Assembly: GCF_014192645.1 (NCBI RefSeq)
Contig: NZ_JACHYE010000005.1
Location: forward strand, 1-64,000
Length of the DNA: 64,000 nt
DNA from: Herbaspirillum sp. Sphag64
GTDB lineage: Bacteria; Pseudomonadota; Gammaproteobacteria; Burkholderiales; Burkholderiaceae_D
Direction of reading: 5' to 3'
Shown: one piece after another, positions 55,264-63,088 of the stretch
Position numbering within the stretch: the stretch's first letter is position 1
Layout: every line of letters starts with the position of its first letter
The notes under the pieces: generated by a model
What the model was told of the DNA's origin: nothing
The model's database searches: none
Seen by the model: only the letters and a program-made list of their open reading frames with translations
Program-made: the position numbers and the translations under genes

Positions 55264-56151
55264 ATGACTTACTGCGTTGCCATGCGCCTCAATGAAGGCC
55301 TGGTTTTTCTGTCAGATTCTCGCACCAATGCGGGGGTTGACCATATCGGCACCTTCCGCAAGATGAATGTGTACGAAAACCCTGGTGAGCGCGTCATGGT
55401 CTTGATGACCGCCGGCAATCTCTCGATTTCACAATCGATTCGCCAGATCATCAGCGACAAGTCCGCCACCGATGGTCGCTCGATCTGGACCGCGAACTCC
55501 ATGTATGAAGCAGCCCAGATTCTGGGTGATGCAATCCGTACCGTGCATGACCGCGATGCAGAAGAACTGAAGAAGTTCGGCATCGACTTCAATGTCAGCA
55601 TCATTTTCGGGGGCCAGATCAAGGGTGAACGCTGTCGACTGTTCCAGATGTATTCGGCTGGCAATTTCATTGAATCGCACGACGAAAACACTTACTTCCA
55701 GATTGGTGAAGCCAAATATGGCAAACCGATCATCGACCGTGTCGTGACGCCCGACAGCTCGCTGGACGAAGCCGCCAAGTGCGCCTTGATTTCAATGGAT
55801 TCGACCTTGCGTTCGAACATTTCGGTGGGATTGCCACTTGACTTGCTGCTCTATGACACCAATAGCCTGGTGGTCTCGCGTTTCGTCACCATTGATGAGC
55901 AGAATCAATACTTCCAGATGATTCGTAAGCGCTGGGGCGCGCAACTCAAGAGCGTGTTCGAGGCAATTGACGACCCCATCTGGAATGCCGCGCCGGAGGC
56001 GACTTCCAATGTGCTTTCCAGCCGCGACGGTGTGAGCCAGCCGGTACGTGTACCACCACCGGCGGCGATTGCCCGTGAAGTTCCTGCGGTACCGCGTCAG
56101 ACATTGGCTGGTCAGGGCAATGGCGACGACAACGCTCAGCACAGCAGCTAG
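55264..56151 (+). CDS. Anbu-type proteasome-related Ntn hydrolase
   Basis: A 295-aa Anbu/BPH-type protease of the proteasome superfamily. After removal of Met1, Thr2 would be the nucleophile (MTYCVAMRLNEGLVFLSDSR), with Asp18 and Lys33 (TFRKMNVYENPG) completing the active site. The core ends near residue 245; the last 45 or so residues are a low-complexity Pro/Ala/Ser tail absent in the shorter family members. It is the third gene of the ATP-grasp/alpha-E/Anbu set. Anbu of other bacteria forms open helical or ring assemblies; its substrate is unknown. Confidence 0.92.
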   Translation: MTYCVAMRLNEGLVFLSDSRTNAGVDHIGTFRKMNVYENPGERVMVLMTAGNLSISQSIRQIISDKSATDGRSIWTANSMYEAAQILGDAIRTVHDRDAEELKKFGIDFNVSIIFGGQIKGERCRLFQMYSAGNFIESHDENTYFQIGEAKYGKPIIDRVVTPDSSLDEAAKCALISMDSTLRSNISVGLPLDLLLYDTNSLVVSRFVTIDEQNQYFQMIRKRWGAQLKSVFEAIDDPIWNAAPEATSNVLSSRDGVSQPVRVPPPAAIAREVPAVPRQTLAGQGNGDDNAQHSS

Positions 56152-56177
56152 TACTGCTTTGCAACTGTACGGACAAT

Positions 56178-56212
56178 AAAAAACGGCTGCAATCTGATTG
56201 CAGCCGTTTTCT
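56178..56212. terminator. Bidirectional terminator between Anbu gene and purM
   Basis: AAAACGGCTGCAAT (56180-56193) pairs perfectly with 56197-56210 around a CTG loop; T runs are present on both strands. It serves the two convergent genes. Confidence 0.9.
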
Positions 56213-56241
56213 TGTGTGCACTCATGTGCACAGATCTGAAA

Positions 56242-57285
56242 TCAGAGCACGATGGTTTGTGCTTCTCCCTCAGCGCGGGCACGGATTTCACCAATACGGA
56301 AGACCGTTTCGCCGGCAGCCTTCAATTGGGCCATCGCGGCGTCTGCATTTTCCTTGGCAACAATCACGGTCATCCCGATACCGCAGTTGAAGACGCGGTG
56401 CATTTCGGCATCAGCGACGCCACCATGTTGTTGCAGCCAGGCAAACAGTGGCGGCATGGTCCACGCGTTGCTATGCAGAACGGCGGTCAGATTGTCTTGC
56501 AGCACGCGTGGCACGTTTTCCACCAGCCCACCGCCGGTAATATGGACCAGACCCTTGACTTCCATGCTCTCCATCAAGGCCAGCAAAGGCTTGACGTAGA
56601 TGCGCGTTGGCTCCAGCAAAACATCGGCCAGCTTGCGGCCATGGAAGTCGGCATTCAGATCGGGCTTGGCCACCTCCAGAATCTTGCGTACCAGTGAATA
56701 ACCGTTGGAATGTGCACCCGAGGACGCCAGACCAAGGACCACATCACCCGGTACAATCTTGGTGCCATCGATCAGCTTGGACTTCTCGACCGCGCCAACA
56801 GCAAAGCCTGCCAGGTCATATTCACCATCCGGGTACATGCTTGGCATTTCCGCAGTCTCACCACCGATGAGCGCGCAGCCAGCCTGTTCGCAGCCCTTGG
56901 CAATGCCCTTGATGACGTCCGTTGCGCTAGGCACATCCAGCTTGCCACAAGCAAAGTAATCGAGGAAAAACAGCGGTTCTGCACCTTGCACCAGAATGTC
57001 ATTGACGCTCATTGCGACCAGATCGATACCAACGGTATCGTGACGATTCAGGTGGAAAGCCAACTTGAGCTTGGTACCAACGCCATCAGTACCGGATACC
57101 AGAACGGGCTCCTTGAACTTCTTGCTGATCTCGAACAACGCGCCAAAGCCGCCAATACCGCCCAGCACGCCCTCACGCGTAGTACGCTTGGCAAATGGCT
57201 TGATCGCCTCGACCAGAGCGTCGCCCGCATCGATGTCGACGCCAGCGTCACGGTAGGAAAGGGAAACATTGGATGATGAAGTCAT
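56242..57285 (-). CDS. purM: Phosphoribosylformylglycinamidine cyclo-ligase (AIR synthetase)
   Basis: A 347-aa enzyme that closes the imidazole ring in purine synthesis. Segments include [19 protein letters not shown] at the N-terminus, [68 protein letters not shown] and the [15 protein letters not shown] stretch. It is divergent from the permease-hda operon, an arrangement well known in betaproteobacteria. Confidence 0.97.
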   Translation of the reverse strand: MTSSSNVSLSYRDAGVDIDAGDALVEAIKPFAKRTTREGVLGGIGGFGALFEISKKFKEPVLVSGTDGVGTKLKLAFHLNRHDTVGIDLVAMSVNDILVQGAEPLFFLDYFACGKLDVPSATDVIKGIAKGCEQAGCALIGGETAEMPSMYPDGEYDLAGFAVGAVEKSKLIDGTKIVPGDVVLGLASSGAHSNGYSLVRKILEVAKPDLNADFHGRKLADVLLEPTRIYVKPLLALMESMEVKGLVHITGGGLVENVPRVLQDNLTAVLHSNAWTMPPLFAWLQQHGGVADAEMHRVFNCGIGMTVIVAKENADAAMAQLKAAGETVFRIGEIRARAEGEAQTIVL

Positions 57286-57412
57286 GATGATATTGGCACT
57301 AGAGGCGGTAAAATAGAGAAGGTCTAAGAAGTTTTATCAGAAGATAAACGATGTCCGATTCAACATTCAAACCATGATTTTATCAAACCGATTCGCCTAA
57401 AGCCCGATTTCC

Positions 57413-58501
57413 ATGCCTTTTTCTTTATCGAGTGATCAAAAACAAAGCTTGTTGTGGCTCATTGTCGGGTTATTGCTCGTTGGCCTCGTGATCCTGCTGG
57501 GACCGATGCTGGCGCCGTTCGTGACGGCTGCGATCCTGGCCTATGCGCTTAATCCCGGCGTAGACTGGCTAGCGCGCCGCCGTATCGGGCGCTTTACGCT
57601 ACCGCGTGCGTTGGCAGTGCTCATCGTTATTGCCCTATTGATCCTGGCGATGCTGGCACTGATTTTGATCGTGATGCCGGTATTTTTGACCAAGTTGCCT
57701 TTATTGCAACAACAGATCCCGACCTTCCTCGACAAGCTCAATGCCTTCGTTTCACCCCGCCTGCATGATCTTGGCATCGATATCAGCCTCGATTTGCACG
57801 GTATCAAGCAATTGCTTACCCAGCAACTGGCCAGCAGCGGTGATGATATCTGGACGTCGGTGCTGGCCTCGGTCCGGGTGGGTGGTAGCGCCTTGCTGAC
57901 CTGGCTGGCAAATCTGCTGTTCATTCCGATGGTCCTGTTTTACCTGCTGCAGGATTGGCATGCCTTCATCAACCGCCTGCGTGGTATGATCCCGCGCCGC
58001 TGGGTCGGCACGGTCACCATCATGGCCGAAGAAGTCGATGATCTGCTGGCGCAGTACTTGCGAGGTCAACTATTGGTCATGCTGATTCTGGCGATCTTTT
58101 ATTCGGCGTCGCTGGCAATAGCCCGCTTTGATATTGCCTTGCCAGTCGGTATTTTGACCGGGTTGCTGGTGTTCATTCCGTATGTCGGCTTTGGCCTGGG
58201 ACTGACATTGGCGCTGATTGCAGCCGTATTGCAATTTCCTGGCGCCCAGGGTCTGATCTCGGTGGCCATCATTTATGGCATCGGTCAGGTCATGGAAAGT
58301 TTTATTCTGACGCCGCAACTGGTGGGAGAGCGCATCGGCCTGCATCCGCTGGTGGTGATTTTTGCCCTGTTGGCGTTTGGTCAGCTATTCGGTTTTGTCG
58401 GCATTCTGCTGGCGCTGCCGATCTCGGCGATTCTGTCGGTGATCGTGCGGCATCTGCGTCGTCACTACCTGAGCAGCAGTTTCTACAATAGCGAGACATG
58501 A
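57413..58501 (+). CDS. AI-2E family membrane transporter
   Basis: A 362-aa protein of the AI-2E family (PerM/TqsA-like) with about seven or eight helices: N-terminal pair, a central large periplasmic or cytoplasmic loop (about 80-140) and a C-terminal group ending VFALLAFGQLFGFVGILLALPISAILSVI. Transport of signals or sodium/proton exchange has been proposed for relatives; the substrate here is unknown. The stop overlaps hda by 4 nt (ATGA). The family often neighbours purM and hda. Confidence 0.9.
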   Translation: MPFSLSSDQKQSLLWLIVGLLLVGLVILLGPMLAPFVTAAILAYALNPGVDWLARRRIGRFTLPRALAVLIVIALLILAMLALILIVMPVFLTKLPLLQQQIPTFLDKLNAFVSPRLHDLGIDISLDLHGIKQLLTQQLASSGDDIWTSVLASVRVGGSALLTWLANLLFIPMVLFYLLQDWHAFINRLRGMIPRRWVGTVTIMAEEVDDLLAQYLRGQLLVMLILAIFYSASLAIARFDIALPVGILTGLLVFIPYVGFGLGLTLALIAAVLQFPGAQGLISVAIIYGIGQVMESFILTPQLVGERIGLHPLVVIFALLAFGQLFGFVGILLALPISAILSVIVRHLRRHYLSSSFYNSET

Positions 58502-59196
58502 GACAACTTCTGCTGGATTTAGGTGCGCAGCAGGCACCAACGTTTGAAACCTTTGTCAGTGGTCAGAATGCAGAACTGCTGCAACGGCTGCAAGACATCG
58601 GCGCGGCGCAAGCGCTGCCGCCATTGCATGACCGGTTTATTTATCTGTGGGGCGCCAGCGGCGCCGGCAAGACACATCTGTTGCAATCCCTGGCACAGGT
58701 CTGTGCCAACAGTCGCTACATCACAGCCAATGCCGATGTGAACGACTTCGATTACGATCCTGCGGTGAGCTGCTACCTATTGGATGACTGCGAGCAATTA
58801 TCGGCAGCATCACAAATTGCTGCCTTCAATCTGTTCAACCAGATTCGCGAACAAGGCGGCTTCCTGGTGAGCTCAGGGGCCTTGCCGCCTGCGCAATTAC
58901 AGGAACATGTACGGGAAGACTTGCGAACACGGTTGGGCTGGGGACTGATCTATCAGTTACATGGCCTGACCGATGACGAAAAAATAGCTGCCCTGACCCA
59001 ATCTGCGCAAGCGCGTGGCATGACGGTATCGCCCGCCATTCTCAGTTATCTGCTGACCCATTACCGGCGCGACATGCCATCGCTGTCACATATGCTGGAT
59101 GAACTTGACCACTACTCGCTGGAGACCAAGCGGCCAATTACCTTGCCGCTGCTCCGCGATCTCTTACTACAGCAACCCGAAGACATCACACCATGA
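58498..59196 (+). CDS. hda: DnaA regulatory inactivator Hda
   Basis: A 232-aa DnaA-like AAA+ protein without the DNA-binding domain IV. It has the N-terminal clamp-binding MRQLLLDLG segment, Walker A GASGAGKTHLLQSL, Walker B CYLLDDCEQL, sensor LPPAQL and arginine region DLRTRLGWGLIYQL. With the beta clamp it stimulates DnaA-ATP hydrolysis and so prevents over-initiation. Both ends overlap neighbouring genes by 4 nt. Confidence 0.95.
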   Translation: MRQLLLDLGAQQAPTFETFVSGQNAELLQRLQDIGAAQALPPLHDRFIYLWGASGAGKTHLLQSLAQVCANSRYITANADVNDFDYDPAVSCYLLDDCEQLSAASQIAAFNLFNQIREQGGFLVSSGALPPAQLQEHVREDLRTRLGWGLIYQLHGLTDDEKIAALTQSAQARGMTVSPAILSYLLTHYRRDMPSLSHMLDELDHYSLETKRPITLPLLRDLLLQQPEDITP

Positions 59197-59873
59197 ATCT
59201 TGCTATTTTTGATCTTGACCACACGATCCTTCCGATCGATTCCGACCACGAATGGGGTGAGTTTCTCTCCCGTACTGGTGCCGTTGATGGCGAAGCCCTG
59301 CGCCGAGCCAATGACGAATGGTTTGCTCAATATCAGGCTGGCACACTGGATCCAGTGAAATACCTGGAGTTTGCATTCGAAATTCTGTCGCGCTTCCCGC
59401 GAGACCAGCTGGATGCATGGCACCAGCAATATATGGAAGAAGTGATCAAGCCCGCCATGGTTCCCGCTGCCCAAGCGCTGGTGCAGCAACATCTGGACGC
59501 TGGTGATCTGGTGGCCATTGTCACTGCCACCAACAGCTTCGTGACCGCGCCCATCGGCAAACTGTTCAAAGTCCATCACCTGATCGGTGCAGAACCTGAA
59601 ATTGATGCCAGTGGCCGCATCACTGGACGTCTGATCGGCACCCCAACCTTTGGTCCTGGCAAGGTGACCCATACCGAAGCATGGCTCAAAGGCCTGGGCA
59701 AGACCATCGAGGATTTTCCGAAGAGCTACTTCTACAGTGACTCGCAAAACGACATCCCGTTACTGGAGCGCGTGACCCACCCGGTGGCGACCAATCCCAA
59801 CGATAAACTCAAGGCCCATGCCATTGCCAAGGGCTGGCCGATCCTGAACGTCTTCGACGCGCACGCGCAATGA
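59193..59873 (+). CDS. HAD-IB family phosphatase (SerB-like)
   Basis: A 226-aa HAD hydrolase with motif I FDLDHTILPIDSDHEW, motif II IVTATNSFVTAPIG and motif IV FYSDSQNDIPLLERV. The cap is helical, as in phosphoserine phosphatases and the HAD-IB group. The substrate is uncertain; orthologues sit between hda and pcnB in Burkholderiales. It overlaps both neighbours by 4 nt. Confidence 0.9.
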   Translation: MNLAIFDLDHTILPIDSDHEWGEFLSRTGAVDGEALRRANDEWFAQYQAGTLDPVKYLEFAFEILSRFPRDQLDAWHQQYMEEVIKPAMVPAAQALVQQHLDAGDLVAIVTATNSFVTAPIGKLFKVHHLIGAEPEIDASGRITGRLIGTPTFGPGKVTHTEAWLKGLGKTIEDFPKSYFYSDSQNDIPLLERVTHPVATNPNDKLKAHAIAKGWPILNVFDAHAQ

Positions 59874-61258
59874 TTAAAAAGTTTATCCGCTCGATTCTCG
59901 GCAAGAACAAGAAAACTGCCGCTGAGACTGCCACGGAACCGACCGTGCTCGGCCAGAAGCAGCACGGCATTGATTTACAGCTGGTCTCTCCCAATGCGAT
60001 CCGGGTGACGCAAACCTTGCAACAGGCAGGGTACAAGGCTTTCATCGTGGGTGGTGCCGTGCGTGACTTGCTGCTGTCGGTCAAACCCAAGGACTTCGAT
60101 GTCGCCACCAACGCGACACCAGAGCAGGTCAAGCAACTGTTCCGGCGTGCCTTCATCATTGGCCGACGATTCCAGATCGTACATGTAATGTTTGGTCAGG
60201 AACTGATCGAAGTCACGACCTTCCGCGGCAGTTCCGCTACTAGCGCGCCCAAGGATGAACATGGCCGGGTACTGCGCGACAACACCTTTGGTGAACAGCA
60301 TGAAGACGCGGTGCGCCGTGACTTCACCATCAATGCGATGTACTACGATCCGGCCACGCAGACCGTGCTTGACTATCATGGTGGTATCGCCGATATCCGG
60401 GGTAAAACCTTGCGCATCATTGGTATCCCGGAAGAGCGCTACCGTGAAGATCCGGTGCGCATGCTGCGCGTGGTGCGCTTCGCTGCCAAGCTCAAATTCA
60501 AGATCGATGCTGCAACCGGTGCACCGATTGCCGTCATGGCACCGCTGATCAACAACGTTCCGGCAGCGCGCGTCTTCGATGAAATGCTCAAGCTGCTCAT
60601 GAGCGGCCATGCACTGGCCTGCCTGCAGCAACTGCGGCAGCAAGGTCTGCATCACGGCTTGCTGCCATTGCTCGACGTGGTGCTTGAGCAACCACTGGGC
60701 GAGAAGTTCGTTTCTCTGGCCCTCGCCAATACAGATGCCCGCATCAAGCAAGGCAAGCCAGTTTCACCGGGCTTTTTGTTTGCCTCGCTCTTGTGGCATC
60801 AGGTACTGGAGAAATGGCGCGCTTATCAGGCCGCTGGCGAATATCCAATTCCGGCACTGCATCTGGCAGCCGATGACGTCCTGAACGCGCAGACAGAGAA
60901 ACTGGCATTGCAACGCAAGATCGCTTCTGATATGCGCGATATCTGGGCCATGCAACCGCGCTTCGAGCGTCGTACCGGCAAATCGCCCTACAAGCTGCTG
61001 GAGCATTTGCGCCTGCGTGCTGGCTACGACTTCCTGCTATTACGTTGCGGTTCTGGCGAGCTTGATGCTGAGCTGGGTGAATGGTGGACCGCCTTCATCG
61101 ATGGTGATGGCGCTGAACGCGAGGCCTTATTAGCGCGCAAGCCAGTCGCCGCAGCCGGCACCGCTGCACCGGCAAAAAAACGCAAGCGCCGTGGTGGCCG
61201 CAACCGCAGCGGCAAAGTGGCCGGCGGCACCGGCAATGATGGTGGCGGTGAAGTATGA
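59870..61258 (+). CDS. pcnB: Poly(A) polymerase I
   Basis: A 462-aa nucleotidyltransferase adding poly(A) tails that promote RNA decay. The class II signature is FIVGGAVRDLLLSVKPKDFDVATNATP with the acidic catalytic pair, followed by RRAFIIGRRFQIVHV, EVTTFRGS, RRDFTINAMYYDP and the RMLRVVRFAAKLKF neck. The C-terminus ends in a very basic, Gly-rich tail (AKKRKRRGGRNRSGK) likely binding RNA. The length and basic tail favour PcnB over CCA-adding enzyme. The gene overlaps its neighbours by 4 nt at both ends. Confidence 0.93.
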   Translation: MIKKFIRSILGKNKKTAAETATEPTVLGQKQHGIDLQLVSPNAIRVTQTLQQAGYKAFIVGGAVRDLLLSVKPKDFDVATNATPEQVKQLFRRAFIIGRRFQIVHVMFGQELIEVTTFRGSSATSAPKDEHGRVLRDNTFGEQHEDAVRRDFTINAMYYDPATQTVLDYHGGIADIRGKTLRIIGIPEERYREDPVRMLRVVRFAAKLKFKIDAATGAPIAVMAPLINNVPAARVFDEMLKLLMSGHALACLQQLRQQGLHHGLLPLLDVVLEQPLGEKFVSLALANTDARIKQGKPVSPGFLFASLLWHQVLEKWRAYQAAGEYPIPALHLAADDVLNAQTEKLALQRKIASDMRDIWAMQPRFERRTGKSPYKLLEHLRLRAGYDFLLLRCGSGELDAELGEWWTAFIDGDGAEREALLARKPVAAAGTAAPAKKRKRRGGRNRSGKVAGGTGNDGGGEV

Positions 61259-61761
61259 CTGCAGCAGCACCGTTGACGCTCGCCTACATTGGTATTGGTG
61301 GCAATCTGGGCGATGCCCTTGCCACCGTCAATCAGGCGATTGTGCAATTGGGGCAATTGCCGCAAACAACATTACAGGGTCAGTCGCAACGCTATCGCAG
61401 CGCACCGATTGACTCCAGTGGTGATGACTATGTCAACGCAGTGGTGGCTGTCGCTACCGCACTCTCAGCCCATGCGCTGTTGGCCGCATTACAGGCAATA
61501 GAGCAACAACATGGACGCCAGCGTCCGTATCACAATGCACCGCGCACACTCGACCTCGATGTGCTGCTGTATGGCGACCACAGCATCAACGATGCAACAC
61601 TGAGCGTACCGCATCCGCGCATGACACAACGCGCCTTTGTTCTCTTGCCATTGCTGGAGATTGCACCCGCGATCGACATCCCGGGATTCGGGCCGGCGCA
61701 GCATGCGCTTGCAGCAGTAACTGGCCAGACAATTGAGATCATCCAGTCAACTGCGCACTGA
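61255..61761 (+). CDS. folK: 2-amino-4-hydroxy-6-hydroxymethyldihydropteridine pyrophosphokinase
   Basis: A 168-aa HPPK that transfers pyrophosphate from ATP to the pterin in folate synthesis. Family segments are YIGIGGNLGDALA, RYRSAPID, VVAVATALSAHALLAALQAIE, the RPYHNAPRTLDLDVLLYGD catalytic loop (DLDVLL) and VPHPRMTQRAFVLLPL. It is the last of the overlapping five-gene run and is convergent with the EAL gene; no terminator is obvious in the 49 nt between them. Confidence 0.95.
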   Translation: MTAAAPLTLAYIGIGGNLGDALATVNQAIVQLGQLPQTTLQGQSQRYRSAPIDSSGDDYVNAVVAVATALSAHALLAALQAIEQQHGRQRPYHNAPRTLDLDVLLYGDHSINDATLSVPHPRMTQRAFVLLPLLEIAPAIDIPGFGPAQHALAAVTGQTIEIIQSTAH

Positions 61762-61810
61762 GAGAATTGAGCACGGTTGAGCTCGCGTTGATCTGATTCA
61801 CACAAACTTT

Positions 61811-63088
61811 TTAGTCACTTTTAACCGGAGAAGGCTGGACTTCTGGCTGCATGCCAGATGGCAGCAAAGGCCGGAGTTCATGCAGACGGCGATGATGACC
61901 TTTGAGCCAGGTCGGCAGTTCATTGGCAGGCATCGGACGACCGATCAGATATCCCTGACCGATCATGCAGCCCGATTCCTGCAGCAGGCGCCAGTCTTCA
62001 ATGGCTTCAATGCCTTCCGCCACGGTCACCAGCTCCAGGCGTTTGGCCATGTCCAGTGCAGATTGCAGGATCACCCGCAAATGCGGACGCATGTGGGCAC
62101 CATGGACAAACGTCCTATCTACCTTGAGCTCGGTAAACGGAATCCGTGCCAGCTGTTGCATGGAAGAAAAGCCCGTACCGTAATCGTCAATCGACAAGCC
62201 AAAACCCTTGAGCCGGAAACGCGCCAGTGTTCCCAGTGAGTTACCAAGGTTCGAAGAAACCGAACTTTCGGTGATTTCCAGCACGATCTGCTCCGCCGGC
62301 AACGCATGCTGAGCCAATAAATCAGCCACTTTCTGACCGAAACTTGGCACGTCCAGCGATAGTGTCGACAGATTGACTGCGACCTTCAGTGCAAATCCAC
62401 GACTATTCCAGAGTACCGCCTGCCGCATGGATTGCTCCAGCATGGAAAAGGTAAGCTCATGGATCAAGCCACTCTGCTCTGCCAGGCCGATGAAGTGCAC
62501 CGGCGCAATCATCCCTTTTTCAGGATGCTGCCACCGCGCCAGTGCTTCCACGCCCTTGAGCATCCCGCTGCGGATATCAACCTTGGGTTGGTAATAGGGG
62601 ATGATCTGCTGCGCAGTGATGGCGGCAGCCAATTCCTCTTCGGAGACAGACGGCACATCTTCATTTTTTCTTGGTGGCAACAACGGATCCCCGGCAGCCG
62701 TCAATACCCCAACAATTTTTTCCTCCGTGAGCGGCTTCTGCAAGGCGCCCAATACATGCAGACCCAAGGCACCCGTCATGGTCTCGACTGATGTCAGCAA
62801 GGCGTTTTCACGACTTGATGCAACGATCAGCGGAATGTTGATATCCCTGACCTGTAATTGCTGGATGAACTCCACGCCATCCATGCCGGGCATCTCCAGA
62901 TCAACAATAAGTAGGCTGGGAGGCAACTTGAGCAGGGACAGCAATTCCAGCGCTTCATGCCCATTGCCAGCCTCATAGATCATTTCTACCCCGAGATCGC
63001 GCATGAGTCCAACGGTATGCAGCCGCTGCAAGGCGCTGTCATCAACGACCAGCAGCGTTTCCAGTGGGAATGATGTTTTAATTCGCAT
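61811..63088 (-). CDS. Response regulator with EAL cyclic-di-GMP phosphodiesterase domain
   Basis: A 425-aa protein. Residues 1-120 form a receiver domain (VVDDSALQ; phospho-acceptor Asp in LIVDLEMPGMDG; QKP lysine). Residues 165-400 form an EAL domain with all catalytic signs: GVEALARW, N in VAVNLSTLSL, E in EITESSV, DDYGTGFSS, KVDRTFV and EGIE, QGYLIGRPM. It is therefore predicted to hydrolyse cyclic di-GMP under phosphorelay control, as in the RocR type. Its ATG (63088) lies inside the last codons of cheB (overlap 11 nt). The extension to TTG 63097 is possible. Confidence 0.9.
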   Translation of the reverse strand: MRIKTSFPLETLLVVDDSALQRLHTVGLMRDLGVEMIYEAGNGHEALELLSLLKLPPSLLIVDLEMPGMDGVEFIQQLQVRDINIPLIVASSRENALLTSVETMTGALGLHVLGALQKPLTEEKIVGVLTAAGDPLLPPRKNEDVPSVSEEELAAAITAQQIIPYYQPKVDIRSGMLKGVEALARWQHPEKGMIAPVHFIGLAEQSGLIHELTFSMLEQSMRQAVLWNSRGFALKVAVNLSTLSLDVPSFGQKVADLLAQHALPAEQIVLEITESSVSSNLGNSLGTLARFRLKGFGLSIDDYGTGFSSMQQLARIPFTELKVDRTFVHGAHMRPHLRVILQSALDMAKRLELVTVAEGIEAIEDWRLLQESGCMIGQGYLIGRPMPANELPTWLKGHHRRLHELRPLLPSGMQPEVQPSPVKSD

